Source: Myxococcus terminator_A | GTDB taxonomy: Bacteria > Myxococcota > Myxococcia > Myxococcales > Myxococcaceae | Length of the DNA: 64,000 nt | Assembly (NCBI GenBank): GCA_049194865.1 | Contig: JBLZWL010000097.1 | Coordinates: 62,001-126,000, forward strand | Direction: 5' to 3' | In this document: piece by piece, positions 9,549-18,439 of the stretch | Numbering within the stretch: position 1 is the first letter of the stretch | How the letters are laid out: each line of letters starts with the position of its first letter | The notes under the pieces: generated by a model | The model's database searches: none | What the model was told of the DNA's origin: nothing | Seen by the model: the letters and a program-made list of their open reading frames with translations, nothing else | Made by a program: the position numbers and the translations under genes

Positions 9549-10438
9549 GACGCGCACACCTCGAGGATGGCCCGCCGCACGGCGACGCCGTTGGAAACCT
9601 GCTCCAGGATGACGCTGCGCGGCCCGTCCGCCACCGAGGGCGCAAGCTCCAGGCCTCGGTTGATGGGGCCCGGGTGCATCACCAGCGCGCCCGCCTTCAT
9701 CCGCTCCTCGCGAGCGGGGGTGAGGCCGAACAGCCGCGAGTACTCCTTCGTCGAGGGCAGGAACGCCTCGCCCATGCGCTCTATCTGCAGGCGCAGACAC
9801 ATCACCGCGTCCGCGTGCGGCAGCGCCGCGTCCAGGTTGTGCGTCACCTCGGCGCCCAGCGACTCCAGGCCCGGGGGCACCAGCGTGGGAGGACCACAGA
9901 AGACCACCCGCGCGCCCAGCGACTTCAGGCACCAGAGGTTGGAGCGGGCCACGCGGCTGTGGAGGATGTCACCGACGATGAGCACCGTGCGGCCGTCCAG
10001 GCTGCCCCAGTGCTGGCGGAGGGTGAAGGCGTCCAGGAGGGCCTGGGAGGGGTGCTCGTGGGTGCCGTCCCCGGCATTGATGACGGCGCAGCGGACGTGT
10101 TTGGCCACCAGGTGGGGCGCACCGGACGAGCGGTGGCGCATGACGATGGCCACCGGCCCCGTCGCCTCGATGTTGCGAGCGGTGTCCAGCAGCGTCTCGC
10201 CCTTCGACGTCGACGAGCCGGAGGGGCTCCAGTTGAGGACGCCGGCGCCCAGGCCTCGGGCGGCCATGTGGAACGAGGTGCGAGTGCGGGTGGAGTCCTC
10301 GAAGAAGAGGTTGGCGACCACCTTGCCGCGCAGGGTGTGGGTGACGTCTGGACCACCAGGCAGGTGCGCGCGCGCCCTGTCGAGCACCGCTTCGAGCTCG
10401 TCCCGGCGCCAGCCTTCGATTCCAAGGAGGTGTCTCAT
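9545..10438 (-). CDS. pyrB: Aspartate carbamoyltransferase catalytic chain
   Basis: Makes carbamoyl aspartate from carbamoyl phosphate and aspartate, the committed step of pyrimidine synthesis. 297 residues. The carbamoyl-phosphate loop FFEDSTRTRTSF is at 45-56. The SKGETLLDTARNI loop, MRHRSSGAPH, the VLIVGDILHSRVARSN aspartate-domain helix and MHPGPINRGLE are all present. No regulatory chain gene (pyrI) follows; pyrC overlaps by four bases instead, which fits ATCases that associate with dihydroorotase. ATG at 10438 was chosen on family start (MRHLLGIEGW). AGGAG-like sequence is not evident just before it. The 85-bp gap to lepB upstream shows no obvious PyrR-type attenuator. Confidence 0.95.
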   Translation of the reverse strand: MRHLLGIEGWRRDELEAVLDRARAHLPGGPDVTHTLRGKVVANLFFEDSTRTRTSFHMAARGLGAGVLNWSPSGSSTSKGETLLDTARNIEATGPVAIVMRHRSSGAPHLVAKHVRCAVINAGDGTHEHPSQALLDAFTLRQHWGSLDGRTVLIVGDILHSRVARSNLWCLKSLGARVVFCGPPTLVPPGLESLGAEVTHNLDAALPHADAVMCLRLQIERMGEAFLPSTKEYSRLFGLTPAREERMKAGALVMHPGPINRGLELAPSVADGPRSVILEQVSNGVAVRRAILEVCAS

Positions 10439-10523
10439 GGCCGGGGCCGCCGCGTACCCCGGGCCGTGCGGCGCGTCAAGCACCGTCCGAGGCGTGACGG
10501 GCCGCCTGCCCGCCGTGTGTGGG

Positions 10524-11768
10524 TCAGCGCACGGGCTCGAAGAACCGGTCCAACCGCAGGCCGGTGCCACCGAACAGGCCGTGCAGCAGGCCGCGGTAGC
10601 CCAGCGACGCCCAGATGACCATCGACTTGCCCTTGATGTGGCCGTAGGGCACGAACTCCGTCTTGTTGTAGCCGGTGATGCCCAGGCCGTGACGGCTGTC
10701 CGCGCTGTTGTCGCGGTTGTCACCCAGGACGAAGACGTGCCCCTCGGGCACCACGTAGGGGCCCTCGTGCCGAGGCATCCGCGTGGGCGTCTGGAGCACG
10801 CTGTGTGTCACGCCGCCCAGGTCTTCCCGGTACAGCGACTCCTGCTGGTCGAACCACTCCCCGCCGTCGGTGAGGTTGTGGACGATGTACTCGGGGTTGA
10901 TGCGCTCGCGCGGCTGCGGCTGGCCGTTGATGTGGACCACGCCGTCGAACATCTCCACCGTGTCACCGGGCACACCCACCACGCGCTTGGTGAAGTCAGA
11001 GGACTCGTCGACCGGGTTGTTGAAGACGATGACGTCGCCGCGCCCCGGAGGCCGGATGATGACGAACGGCACCACATTGGCGAACGGGATGCGCACGCCG
11101 TAGATGAACTTGTTGATGAAGACCTGATCGCCAATCTCCAGCGTGGGCAGCATGGAGCCGGAGGGAATCCGGTACGGCTCCACGAAACACGTCCGGAACA
11201 CGGCGGCGACGAGCAGCAGCTTCGCGAAGCCGCCCACGAAGTCCAGGGGTGACTCCTTGCGGAACGGGCCCAGGTGCTTCTCCGTGAGGACGTCCAGCGC
11301 CCCCACCTCGGCCCGCAGCGCCTCCAGTTCCCCTCGCACCGACGCGGCCTCCACCTTCAGGGCCTGCTCGGCGAGGAGCGCGGGAACTCCTGGCGCCAGC
11401 TTCTCGCGCACCGGCGACCTGGAGAGGACCCGCTCGTTTTGCTCGAGCAACTCCGACGCGCCAAGCCGCGAGTCACGCCACTTCGACGACACGCCGCGCC
11501 AGACGAGCAGCGCGACCCAGCACGCCACCAGCAGCAGGCCCAGTCCCTTCATCACCGGCTGCGCCCAGCTCGCCGCGGACGGCACGAACTCGATGAGCAC
11601 CGTGTAGGGGAACATCAGCAGGGCGGCGATGCACACCGGAGCCCACAGGCTGGTGAGTCGCTCCCGCCAGAGCAGCCGGCGCCAGGCACGCACCTGCGCG
11701 GGGGTGCGCCGAGCCGCCATCATCGAGGACAACGACTCAGTGGACGCAGGGGCAGGCAAGGAGTTCAT
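10524..11768 (-). CDS. lepB: Signal peptidase I, second tandem copy
   Basis: Membrane serine protease that removes signal peptides from exported proteins. 414 residues with an extended N-terminus: two hydrophobic segments at about 43-62 and 73-90, a charged helical stretch (~100-165), then a third hydrophobic segment (~178-192) just before the catalytic domain. Catalytic Ser205 lies in IPSGSMLPTL and Lys261 in KRVVGVPGD. The GDNRDNSADSRHG box E is present. The catalytic half is about 88% identical to the neighbouring lepB by eye, while the N-terminal ~190 residues are clearly more diverged. It follows the first copy after 51 bases and precedes pyrB by 85 bases on the same strand. Both copies keep all catalytic residues. 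Confidence 0.94.
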   Translation of the reverse strand: MNSLPAPASTESLSSMMAARRTPAQVRAWRRLLWRERLTSLWAPVCIAALLMFPYTVLIEFVPSAASWAQPVMKGLGLLLVACWVALLVWRGVSSKWRDSRLGASELLEQNERVLSRSPVREKLAPGVPALLAEQALKVEAASVRGELEALRAEVGALDVLTEKHLGPFRKESPLDFVGGFAKLLLVAAVFRTCFVEPYRIPSGSMLPTLEIGDQVFINKFIYGVRIPFANVVPFVIIRPPGRGDVIVFNNPVDESSDFTKRVVGVPGDTVEMFDGVVHINGQPQPRERINPEYIVHNLTDGGEWFDQQESLYREDLGGVTHSVLQTPTRMPRHEGPYVVPEGHVFVLGDNRDNSADSRHGLGITGYNKTEFVPYGHIKGKSMVIWASLGYRGLLHGLFGGTGLRLDRFFEPVR

Positions 11769-11819
11769 GGAGGGCCGCCCCCTGTACGAACCACCCAGGA
11801 AGCGATTTCCAGGAACTTC

Positions 11820-13076
11820 CTAGCGAACGGGTTCGAAGAACCGGTCCAACCGCAGGCCGGTGCCGCCGAACAGGCCGTGCAGCAGGCCGTGGTAGCCCAG
11901 CGACAGCCACACCACCATCGCCTTGCCCTTGATGTGGCCGTAGGGCACGAACTCCGTCTTGTTGTAGCCGGTGATGCCCAGGCCGTGACGGCTGTCGGAG
12001 CTGTTGTCGCGGTTGTCGCCCATGACGAAGACGTGGCCCTCGGGCACCACGTAGGGGCCCTCGTGCCGAGGCATCCGCGTGGGCGTCTGGAGCACGCTGT
12101 GCGTCACGCCGCCCAGGTCCTCCCGGAACAGCGCTTCCTGCTGGTCGAACCACTGCCCGGTTTCGGTGATGTTGTTGACGATGTACTCGGGGTTGATGCT
12201 CTCGCGAGTCTGCGGCTGGCCGTTGATGTGGACCACGCCGTCGAACATCTCCACCGTGTCACCCGGCACGCCCACCACGCGCTTGATGTAGTCGGTGGCC
12301 TCGTTCACGGGATTGTTGAAGACCACGACGTCACCGCGCCCCGGAGGCCGGACGATGACGAACGGCACCACGTTCGCGAACGGGACGCGCACGCCGTAGA
12401 TGAACTTGTTGATGAAGACCTGATCGCCAATCTGGAGCGTGGGCAACATGGAGCCGGAGGGAATCCGGTACGGCTCCACGATGAACGTCCGGAACACCAG
12501 GGCGACCAGCAGCATCTTCACGAAGCCGCCCACGAAGTCCATGGGCGACTCCTTGCGGAACGCGCCCAGGTGCTGGGCGGTGAGCGCGTCGAGCGCCTTC
12601 ACCTCGAGGGGCAGCCGCTCCATGTCCCCTTCGGCCGAGGCCGACTCCACCTTCAGGGCCTGGTCGGCGATCTGCTCGGCCGCCAGCGGGGAGACCTTCT
12701 CGCGCACCTGCGGCTTCTGGAGGATGCGCTCGTTCTCGGCGATGAGCTCATGCGCCTCGTGCCGCAGCCGGCGGAGCTGCTTCTCGCGGGGCGACACGTT
12801 GCGCCACACCAGCAGCGCCACGAAGTACGCCACCATCAGCAGCCCCAGCCCCTTCATCGCGGGCTGGGCCCAGGCGGCCGCCGTGGGCACGAACTCGATG
12901 AGCACCGTGTACGGGAACAGCACCAGCGCGACGATGCACAGCGGGGCCCACAGGCTGGTGAGCATCTCCCGCCACAGCAACTTGCGGCGAGCGCTCACCT
13001 GCTCAGGGGTGCGCCGGGCCGCCATCGCGGTCGCCAGCTTCGCGGGAGGGTTGGCGGAAGGACTGGCAGCGTTCAT
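11820..13076 (-). CDS. lepB: Signal peptidase I, first tandem copy
   Basis: Type I leader peptidase of the inner membrane, 418 residues. Layout as in its tandem neighbour: N-terminal hydrophobic segments (~44-63, 74-91), a charged amphipathic region (~95-170), a third hydrophobic segment (~182-196), and the periplasmic catalytic domain with Ser209 in IPSGSMLPTL and Lys265 in KRVVGVPGD. Box E reads GDNRDNSSDSRHG. It begins two bases after the lepA stop, the classic lepA-lepB order, so this is probably the ancestral locus copy. The C-terminal ~220 residues and the matching DNA are nearly shared with the second copy, suggesting duplication with later gene conversion. Confidence 0.95.
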   Translation of the reverse strand: MNAASPSANPPAKLATAMAARRTPEQVSARRKLLWREMLTSLWAPLCIVALVLFPYTVLIEFVPTAAAWAQPAMKGLGLLMVAYFVALLVWRNVSPREKQLRRLRHEAHELIAENERILQKPQVREKVSPLAAEQIADQALKVESASAEGDMERLPLEVKALDALTAQHLGAFRKESPMDFVGGFVKMLLVALVFRTFIVEPYRIPSGSMLPTLQIGDQVFINKFIYGVRVPFANVVPFVIVRPPGRGDVVVFNNPVNEATDYIKRVVGVPGDTVEMFDGVVHINGQPQTRESINPEYIVNNITETGQWFDQQEALFREDLGGVTHSVLQTPTRMPRHEGPYVVPEGHVFVMGDNRDNSSDSRHGLGITGYNKTEFVPYGHIKGKAMVVWLSLGYHGLLHGLFGGTGLRLDRFFEPVR

Positions 13077-13078
13077 GG

Positions 13079-14890
13079 CTACTGCTCCGACTTGAGGACC
13101 GCGAGGAAGGCCTCCTGCGGAATCTCCACCGTACCCACCTGCTTCATGCGCTTCTTGCCCTCCTTCTGCTTCTCGAGGAGCTTGCGCTTGCGGCTGATGT
13201 CACCACCGTAGCACTTGGCGAGCACGTTCTTGCGCATGGCGGAGATGGTCTCACGGGAGATGATCTTCGCGCCGATCGCCGCCTGGATGGCCACTTCGTA
13301 CATCTGCTTCGGGATGACTTCCTTCAGCTTCGCGCAGACCTCGCGACCGCGCAGGTAGGCGCGCTCGCGGTGCACGATGACGCTCAGCGCGTCCACCGGC
13401 TCCCCGTTGATGAGGATGTCCAGGCGCGCCAGATCCGCCTCCTGGTAGCCGGTCAGCTCGTAGTCCAGGCTGGCGTAGCCGCGCGACACGCTCTTGAGCT
13501 TGTCGAAGAAGTCGAAGACCACCTCGGCCATCGGCATCTCGTACGTCACCTGCACGCGCTGCCCGCTGCTGCCCAGGTACTTCATGTCCTTCTGCACACC
13601 GCGGCGGTCCTGGCACAGCTTCAGGATGGCGCCCAGGTGGTCGTTGGGGACGTGGATGTGGCAGGTGAGGATGGGCTCCTCGAACTTCGCGATGTTCTGC
13701 ACCGGCGGCAGCTTGGCGGGGTTGTCCACCAGCTGGACGTCGCCCTTGCCGCTCGTGATTTGATACACCACGCTGGGCGCGGTGGTGATGAGGTTCAGGT
13801 TGTACTCGCGCTCCAGGCGCTCCTGGACGATCTCCATGTGCAACAGGCCCAGGTAGCCGCAGCGGAAGCCGAAGCCGAGCGCCGTGGACGACTCGGGCTC
13901 GTACGTGAAGGCGGAGTCGTTGAGCTTCAGCTTCGCGAGCGCGTCACGCAGGTTCTCGTACTGGTCGGATTCGATCGGGAAGATGCCGGAGAACACCATC
14001 GGCTTCACTTCCTGGAAGCCCGGGAACGGCTCCAGCGTCGGACGGGCCTCCTCCGTGACGGTGTCGCCGACCTTCGCGTCCAGCAGTTCCTTGATGTTGG
14101 CGACCAGCACGCCCACTTCGCCGGCCATCAACTGCGTCACGGGGCGGGAGAACGGGGTGAAGACACCCAGCTCCTGGACCTCGAAGACCTTGTTGTTGCT
14201 GAACAGCTTGATCTTCTGCTTGAGCTTGAGCGTGCCTTCCAGCACACGCACCAGCGTCACCACACCCCGGTAGTTGTCGTACCAGGAGTCGAAGATGAGG
14301 GCCTTGAGCGGCGCATCCGGCGAGCCCGTCGGCGGCGGCACACGCGCGACCACCGCCTCGAGAATCTCGTGGATGCCGATGCCTTCCTTCGCGGAGGCGG
14401 GCACGGCCACGGAGGCGTCGATGCCGATGACGTCTTCGATCTCCGCGCGGGTGCGGTCGACGTCCGCGCTGGGCAGGTCGATCTTGTTGATGACCGGGAT
14501 GATCTCCAGGTCGTGATCCAACGCCATGTAGACGTTGGACAGCGTCTGCGCTTCCACGCCCTGCGACGCGTCCACCACCAGGAGCGCGCCCTCGCACGCG
14601 GCCAGGCTGCGGCTGACCTCGTACGCGAAGTCGACGTGTCCCGGCGTGTCGATGAGGTTGAGGACGTACTGCTTGCCGTCCTTCGCGGTGTAGTTCATCC
14701 GCACGGACTGGGCCTTGATGGTGATGCCCCGTTCGCGCTCGATGTCCATGTTGTCGAGGAACTGGGCCTGCGCCTCGCGCTTGCTCAGCGTCCCCGTCTT
14801 GTCGAGGAGGCGATCAGCCAGCGTCGACTTTCCATGGTCGATATGGGCGATGATGCAGAAGTTGCGGATGTGCGCGTTTTCAGCCGGCAT
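13079..14890 (-). CDS. lepA: Elongation factor 4 (LepA GTPase)
   Basis: Ribosome-bound translational GTPase thought to remodel or back-translocate stalled ribosomes and to act in initiation or assembly. 603 residues, standard. G1 AHIDHGKST at 15-23, RGITIKAQSV (switch I), DTPGHVDF (G3) and NKIDLPSAD (G4). The LepA-specific C-terminal domain ends in a basic segment (LAKCYGGDISRKRKLLEKQKEGKKRMK). Start MPAENAHIRNFCIIAHID is family-like. First gene of the lepA-lepB-lepB run, with lepB starting two bases after its stop. A 228-bp gap separates it from the epimerase upstream, where its promoter should lie. Confidence 0.97.
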   Translation of the reverse strand: MPAENAHIRNFCIIAHIDHGKSTLADRLLDKTGTLSKREAQAQFLDNMDIERERGITIKAQSVRMNYTAKDGKQYVLNLIDTPGHVDFAYEVSRSLAACEGALLVVDASQGVEAQTLSNVYMALDHDLEIIPVINKIDLPSADVDRTRAEIEDVIGIDASVAVPASAKEGIGIHEILEAVVARVPPPTGSPDAPLKALIFDSWYDNYRGVVTLVRVLEGTLKLKQKIKLFSNNKVFEVQELGVFTPFSRPVTQLMAGEVGVLVANIKELLDAKVGDTVTEEARPTLEPFPGFQEVKPMVFSGIFPIESDQYENLRDALAKLKLNDSAFTYEPESSTALGFGFRCGYLGLLHMEIVQERLEREYNLNLITTAPSVVYQITSGKGDVQLVDNPAKLPPVQNIAKFEEPILTCHIHVPNDHLGAILKLCQDRRGVQKDMKYLGSSGQRVQVTYEMPMAEVVFDFFDKLKSVSRGYASLDYELTGYQEADLARLDILINGEPVDALSVIVHRERAYLRGREVCAKLKEVIPKQMYEVAIQAAIGAKIISRETISAMRKNVLAKCYGGDISRKRKLLEKQKEGKKRMKQVGTVEIPQEAFLAVLKSEQ

Positions 14891-15118
14891 GTTCGGGGCG
14901 CTCGTCGGAAGAAGCGGGCGTGACTAACATCGAACCGCGCGAAAATCTACGCGCGAACGCCCACTCGACGAGCAACCCGTCAGGGGCGCCCGATTGTTCC
15001 CCAATCATCAGGCGCCCTTGAGCGGACGCCCGGCCACCTCGGGACGAAGGGGCACGAGGTCCCGCCCGGGAGGCAGTCTCCTCCCGGACTCCCCTGCCCC
15101 CAGGCTCGCCAGCCAGCC
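14891..15118. other. Gap between the epimerase gene and lepA
   Basis: 228 bases with no supported gene. It should hold the lepA promoter; the AT-richer stretch near 14,935-14,955 is a candidate but no convincing hexamers are seen. A short hairpin at 15,066-15,087 (CCGGGAGG/CCTCCCGG, six-base loop) lies ~32 bases after the epimerase stop and may end that transcript, though no U-tract follows. Confidence 0.4.
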
Positions 15119-16060
15119 TCAGCCGTGGACTCGGCCCGGCTCGGTCTTCTCGCGGAAGTAGGCGACGGTGCGGCGAGCCCCCTCGCGCAGGTCGGCGGAC
15201 GGCTCCCAGCCGAGCACCTTCTTCGCGAGTGAGTTGTCGATGCACGAACGAAGCTGCTCGCCGGGCTTGCCGGGCGCGTGGGCCACGGCGGCCGTCGAAC
15301 CCGCGGCCTCGGCCAGCAGCGCATAGAGGCGGTTGATGTCCGTCTCCACGCCGGTGCCGATGTTGATGGCGCCCACGTAGTCCTTCTCGAAGGCCAGCCG
15401 GTTCGCCCGGGCCACGTCGGGACCGAAGACGAAGTCGCGGGTCTGCTTGCCCTCGCCGAAGATGGTGGCGCCCTGCCCGGAGAGCAGGCGCTGGCAGAAG
15501 ATGGCCACCACGCCCGCTTCGCCGTGCGGGTTCTGTCGCGGGCCGTACACGTTGGCGTAGCGCAGGGCGACGTACTGCAGGCCGTACTGGGCCCGGTAGT
15601 AGCCCAGGTACAGCTCTCCGGCGGCCTTGGAGACGCCGTACGGGGACACCGGGCGCGTCGCGTGGGACTCGGTCGCGGGGAACACGTCCTGCTCGCCGTA
15701 GATGGCGCCGCCGGTGGAGCTGAAGATGACCTTCTTCACGCCGGAGACCCGCGAAGCCTCCAGCACGTTGAGCATGCCGCGGATGTTCACGTCCGCGTCG
15801 AAGCCCGGATCATCCACGCTGCGCCGCACGTCCATCTGCGCCGCCAGGTGACAAAGCACCTGGGGCTTCTCCGACTTGATGAGCTCCGCGGCCTCGCGGC
15901 TGCGGATGTCATGCACGGCCAGCCGGACCCGCGGGTCCAGGTTCTCCTTCTTGCCACCCGACAGGTCATCCAACGCGATGACCTCATGTCCGGCCTTCAG
16001 GAACTCGTCGCACACGTGCGAGCCGATGAAGCCCGCTCCACCCGTCACCAGGACTTTCAC
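15119..16060 (-). CDS. NAD-dependent sugar-nucleotide epimerase (GalE-like)
   Basis: Extended short-chain dehydrogenase, 313 residues, probably a UDP-glucose 4-epimerase or related UDP-sugar epimerase. The Rossmann motif GGAGFIGSH sits at the N-terminus (VKVLVTGGAGFIGSH). The Ser-Tyr-Lys catalytic set is visible as SSTGGAIYG and the downstream SPYGVSK. LRYANVYGPRQ and RDFVFGPDVARA are typical of the family. No ATG lies in range: GTG at 16060 begins exactly at the conserved core and has GGGGAG about 10 bases upstream. Downstream of the UDP-glucuronate decarboxylase gene by 70 bases, so likely in one sugar-nucleotide operon serving polysaccharide synthesis. The exact substrate is not decided by the sequence. 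Confidence 0.9.
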   Translation of the reverse strand: MKVLVTGGAGFIGSHVCDEFLKAGHEVIALDDLSGGKKENLDPRVRLAVHDIRSREAAELIKSEKPQVLCHLAAQMDVRRSVDDPGFDADVNIRGMLNVLEASRVSGVKKVIFSSTGGAIYGEQDVFPATESHATRPVSPYGVSKAAGELYLGYYRAQYGLQYVALRYANVYGPRQNPHGEAGVVAIFCQRLLSGQGATIFGEGKQTRDFVFGPDVARANRLAFEKDYVGAINIGTGVETDINRLYALLAEAAGSTAAVAHAPGKPGEQLRSCIDNSLAKKVLGWEPSADLREGARRTVAYFREKTEPGRVHG

Positions 16061-16130
16061 GCTTCCGTCTCCCCGCCACCCGGCCGTGGCCAAACTTGTC
16101 TTTGATTCCAGGATCTCTCGCGGCGGCAAC

Positions 16131-17096
<966 letters not shown>

Positions 17097-17115
17097 GTCG
17101 CGCCTCGTCTCTCTC

Positions 17116-17295
17116 TCAAATCTCGTCGAAGGTCGCCTGCCCCGGCAGCTGCGCTTTGTACTTCTCCAGGACCAGGTCGATGCCCTGGCGGATGTACTCG
17201 GCCACGGGCACCTTCGTCTTCTGGTTCAGCGCCTTGAGGAGCTCGTTCTGCTCCGGGGTGATGTAGATGGTGGTGCTGATCTTCTTTCGGGCCAT
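17116..17295 (-). CDS. Small ribbon-helix-helix (CopG/Arc-like) regulator
   Basis: 59 residues, too short for most gene callers. MARKKISTTIYITPEQNELLKAL reads as the antiparallel beta strand and first helix of an RHH DNA-binding dimer, with TKVPVAEYIRQGIDLVLEKY as the second helix. The C-terminal tail QLPGQATFDEI has no known role. No toxin gene adjoins, so this is unlikely to be an antitoxin; a regulator of the following UDP-sugar genes or of itself is more likely. It lies 19 bases before the UXS gene on the same strand. Its 5' side faces a divergent lipoprotein gene across 94 bp containing an unusually AT-rich stretch (17,299-17,317). Confidence 0.85.
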   Translation of the reverse strand: MARKKISTTIYITPEQNELLKALNQKTKVPVAEYIRQGIDLVLEKYKAQLPGQATFDEI

Positions 17296-17389
17296 GGCGA
17301 TATGTGAAAATATATGGAATGACGTGGCGCGCGAAAGCATCTCGTGCACACGACTCGGCGCAGAGGCCCCTGCGTCCCGGGAGCACCGA
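17296..17389. promoter_or_regulatory. Divergent control region, RHH regulator and lipoprotein
   Basis: 94 bases between divergent starts. It contains the AT-rich run ATATGTGAAAATATATGG around 17,299-17,316, which stands out in this GC-rich window and could hold -10 elements for either gene and a binding site for the RHH dimer. No exact operator is defined. Confidence 0.4.
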
Positions 17390-18019
17390 ATGAGCCGTTG
17401 CAAGCGCTGGATTTTCCTCGGGTTGATGACATCCGGCCTGCTCACCGGCTGCGCCAGGGACAAGTCAGCGGAGCGCGGCGACAGCGCCCCGGGTAGGTCC
17501 TCACCCACCGCATCCGAGTCCATCCGGCCGGAGCGCTCGCGCGACGAACACGTCACGCAGTTGGACGTGAACGGCGACGGAAAGCCGGACGTGTGGACCT
17601 ACACGGTGGCGGACGCGGGCGCGAGTGGCGAGGAGCGCTTCCGCAAGGTGCGCCAGGAGCTGGACCTGAACTGGGACGGCCGCGTGGACCTGACGCGCTA
17701 CTTCGACGACGTCGGCGCGCTGATGCGCGAGGTGATGGACCTGGACTACGACGGCAAGGTGGACGCCACCTACTTCTACGAGAAGGGGGCCAACACGCGC
17801 CGCGAGCGGGACTTCGACGGCGATGGCCGCACCGACAGCGTCACCTTCTACGAGCGCGGCGTCCTGGTTCGCAAGGAGCGCGACACCAACGCGGACGGGC
17901 GCGTGGACTACTGGGAGTACTGGGAGGGCGGCCAGGTGGACCGCATCGGCGAGGACCTGGACGGTGATGGCACCGTCGACAAGTGGACCCGCAATCCCAA
18001 CAACGCGGCCCGCGACTGA
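17390..18019 (+). CDS. Lipoprotein with Ca-binding-like DxDxDG repeats
   Basis: 209 residues. Signal peptide with lipobox LLTGC, lipidated Cys21, then a Ser/Pro-rich linker. From about residue 55 on there are six short repeats of the form D-x-[ND]-x-D-G-[KR]-x-D. They read DVNGDGKPDVWTY, DLNWDGRVDLTRY, DLDYDGKVDATYF, DFDGDGRTDSVTFY, DTNADGRVDYWEYW and DLDGDGTVDKW, each followed by a Tyr/Phe/Trp-rich strand. This resembles EF-hand-like loops of dockerin or FG-GAP type and predicts Ca2+ binding and a beta-rich fold on the outer membrane or periplasmic side. No enzymatic motif is seen. ATG at 17390 follows GGGAGC. Divergent from the RHH regulator and convergent with the cupin gene. Confidence 0.85.
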   Translation: MSRCKRWIFLGLMTSGLLTGCARDKSAERGDSAPGRSSPTASESIRPERSRDEHVTQLDVNGDGKPDVWTYTVADAGASGEERFRKVRQELDLNWDGRVDLTRYFDDVGALMREVMDLDYDGKVDATYFYEKGANTRRERDFDGDGRTDSVTFYERGVLVRKERDTNADGRVDYWEYWEGGQVDRIGEDLDGDGTVDKWTRNPNNAARD

Positions 18020-18049
18020 GGAGCGAGCCGCGCCTTCACGGCGCAGCGA

Positions 18050-18412
18050 CTACGCCTTGCTGGTGCCGGTGCGGCCGTAGGAGTCCTCCAACCGCACGAC
18101 GTCATCCAGCTCGGGCGTGCTGACCTCGAGGATGTCGCAGTCGGTGAGGGCCACCATGCGGTGCTTGGTGAGGGGCTTGATGTGGTAGCTCTCCCCCGGG
18201 TTCATCTCCTTCTCGATGAGCCCCTGTCCCTCGTCGACGATGAAGAGCAGCTTGCCGCTCTGGACGTGGATCGTCTCGTCCTTCTGGTTGTGGTACTGCA
18301 GGCTGAGCTTGTGGCCCTGCTTCACGTGCAGCAGCTTGCCCACGTAGCGCTCGGTGTGGGCCCAGATGAGCTCGTGGCCCCAGGGCTTCTCCACTCGCCT
18401 TGTCGTCGTCAT
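18050..18412 (-). CDS. Small cupin, mannose-6-phosphate isomerase-like
   Basis: 120 residues forming a single cupin barrel. It has the RVEKPWGHELIW opening and the metal motif LQYHNQKDETIHVQSGKLLFIV (two His and Glu). The second half is GESYHIKPLTKHRMVALTDCDILEVSTPE. The sequence is close to the C-terminal domain of type II phosphomannose isomerase/GDP-mannose pyrophosphorylase but stands alone. It could isomerise a sugar phosphate or bind a sugar nucleotide; it could also be a non-catalytic homologue. It sits in a region with sugar-nucleotide genes but on a separate transcript, 27 bases downstream of the SPOR gene. Confidence 0.87.
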   Translation of the reverse strand: MTTTRRVEKPWGHELIWAHTERYVGKLLHVKQGHKLSLQYHNQKDETIHVQSGKLLFIVDEGQGLIEKEMNPGESYHIKPLTKHRMVALTDCDILEVSTPELDDVVRLEDSYGRTGTSKA

Positions 18413-18439
18413 GGTGCTTCCCGTCTTCCTCGCCCGCTC

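Larger units (their letters stand above)
10524..13076 (-). repeat. Tandem duplication of lepB
   Basis: Two adjacent, same-strand signal peptidase genes. The 3' halves (10,524-11,200 and 11,820-12,500) share long runs of identical DNA, for example the segment coding for TPTRMPRHEGPYVVPEGH. The 5' halves retain only moderate similarity. The direct repeats are about 1.3 kb apart. Confidence 0.85.

Noticed and set aside
8331..11252. 973-residue frame opposite pyrC, pyrB and lepB
   Set aside because: Shadow of recognisable genes on the other strand; low-complexity His/Arg/Gly composition.
15066..15087. Hairpin CCGGGAGG/CCTCCCGG as a terminator feature of its own
   Set aside because: Only 8 bp and no U-tract after it on the coding strand; mentioned only in the gap entry.
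17116..17295. RHH protein as antitoxin
   Set aside because: No toxin-sized gene adjoins; the next gene on the strand is UXS.
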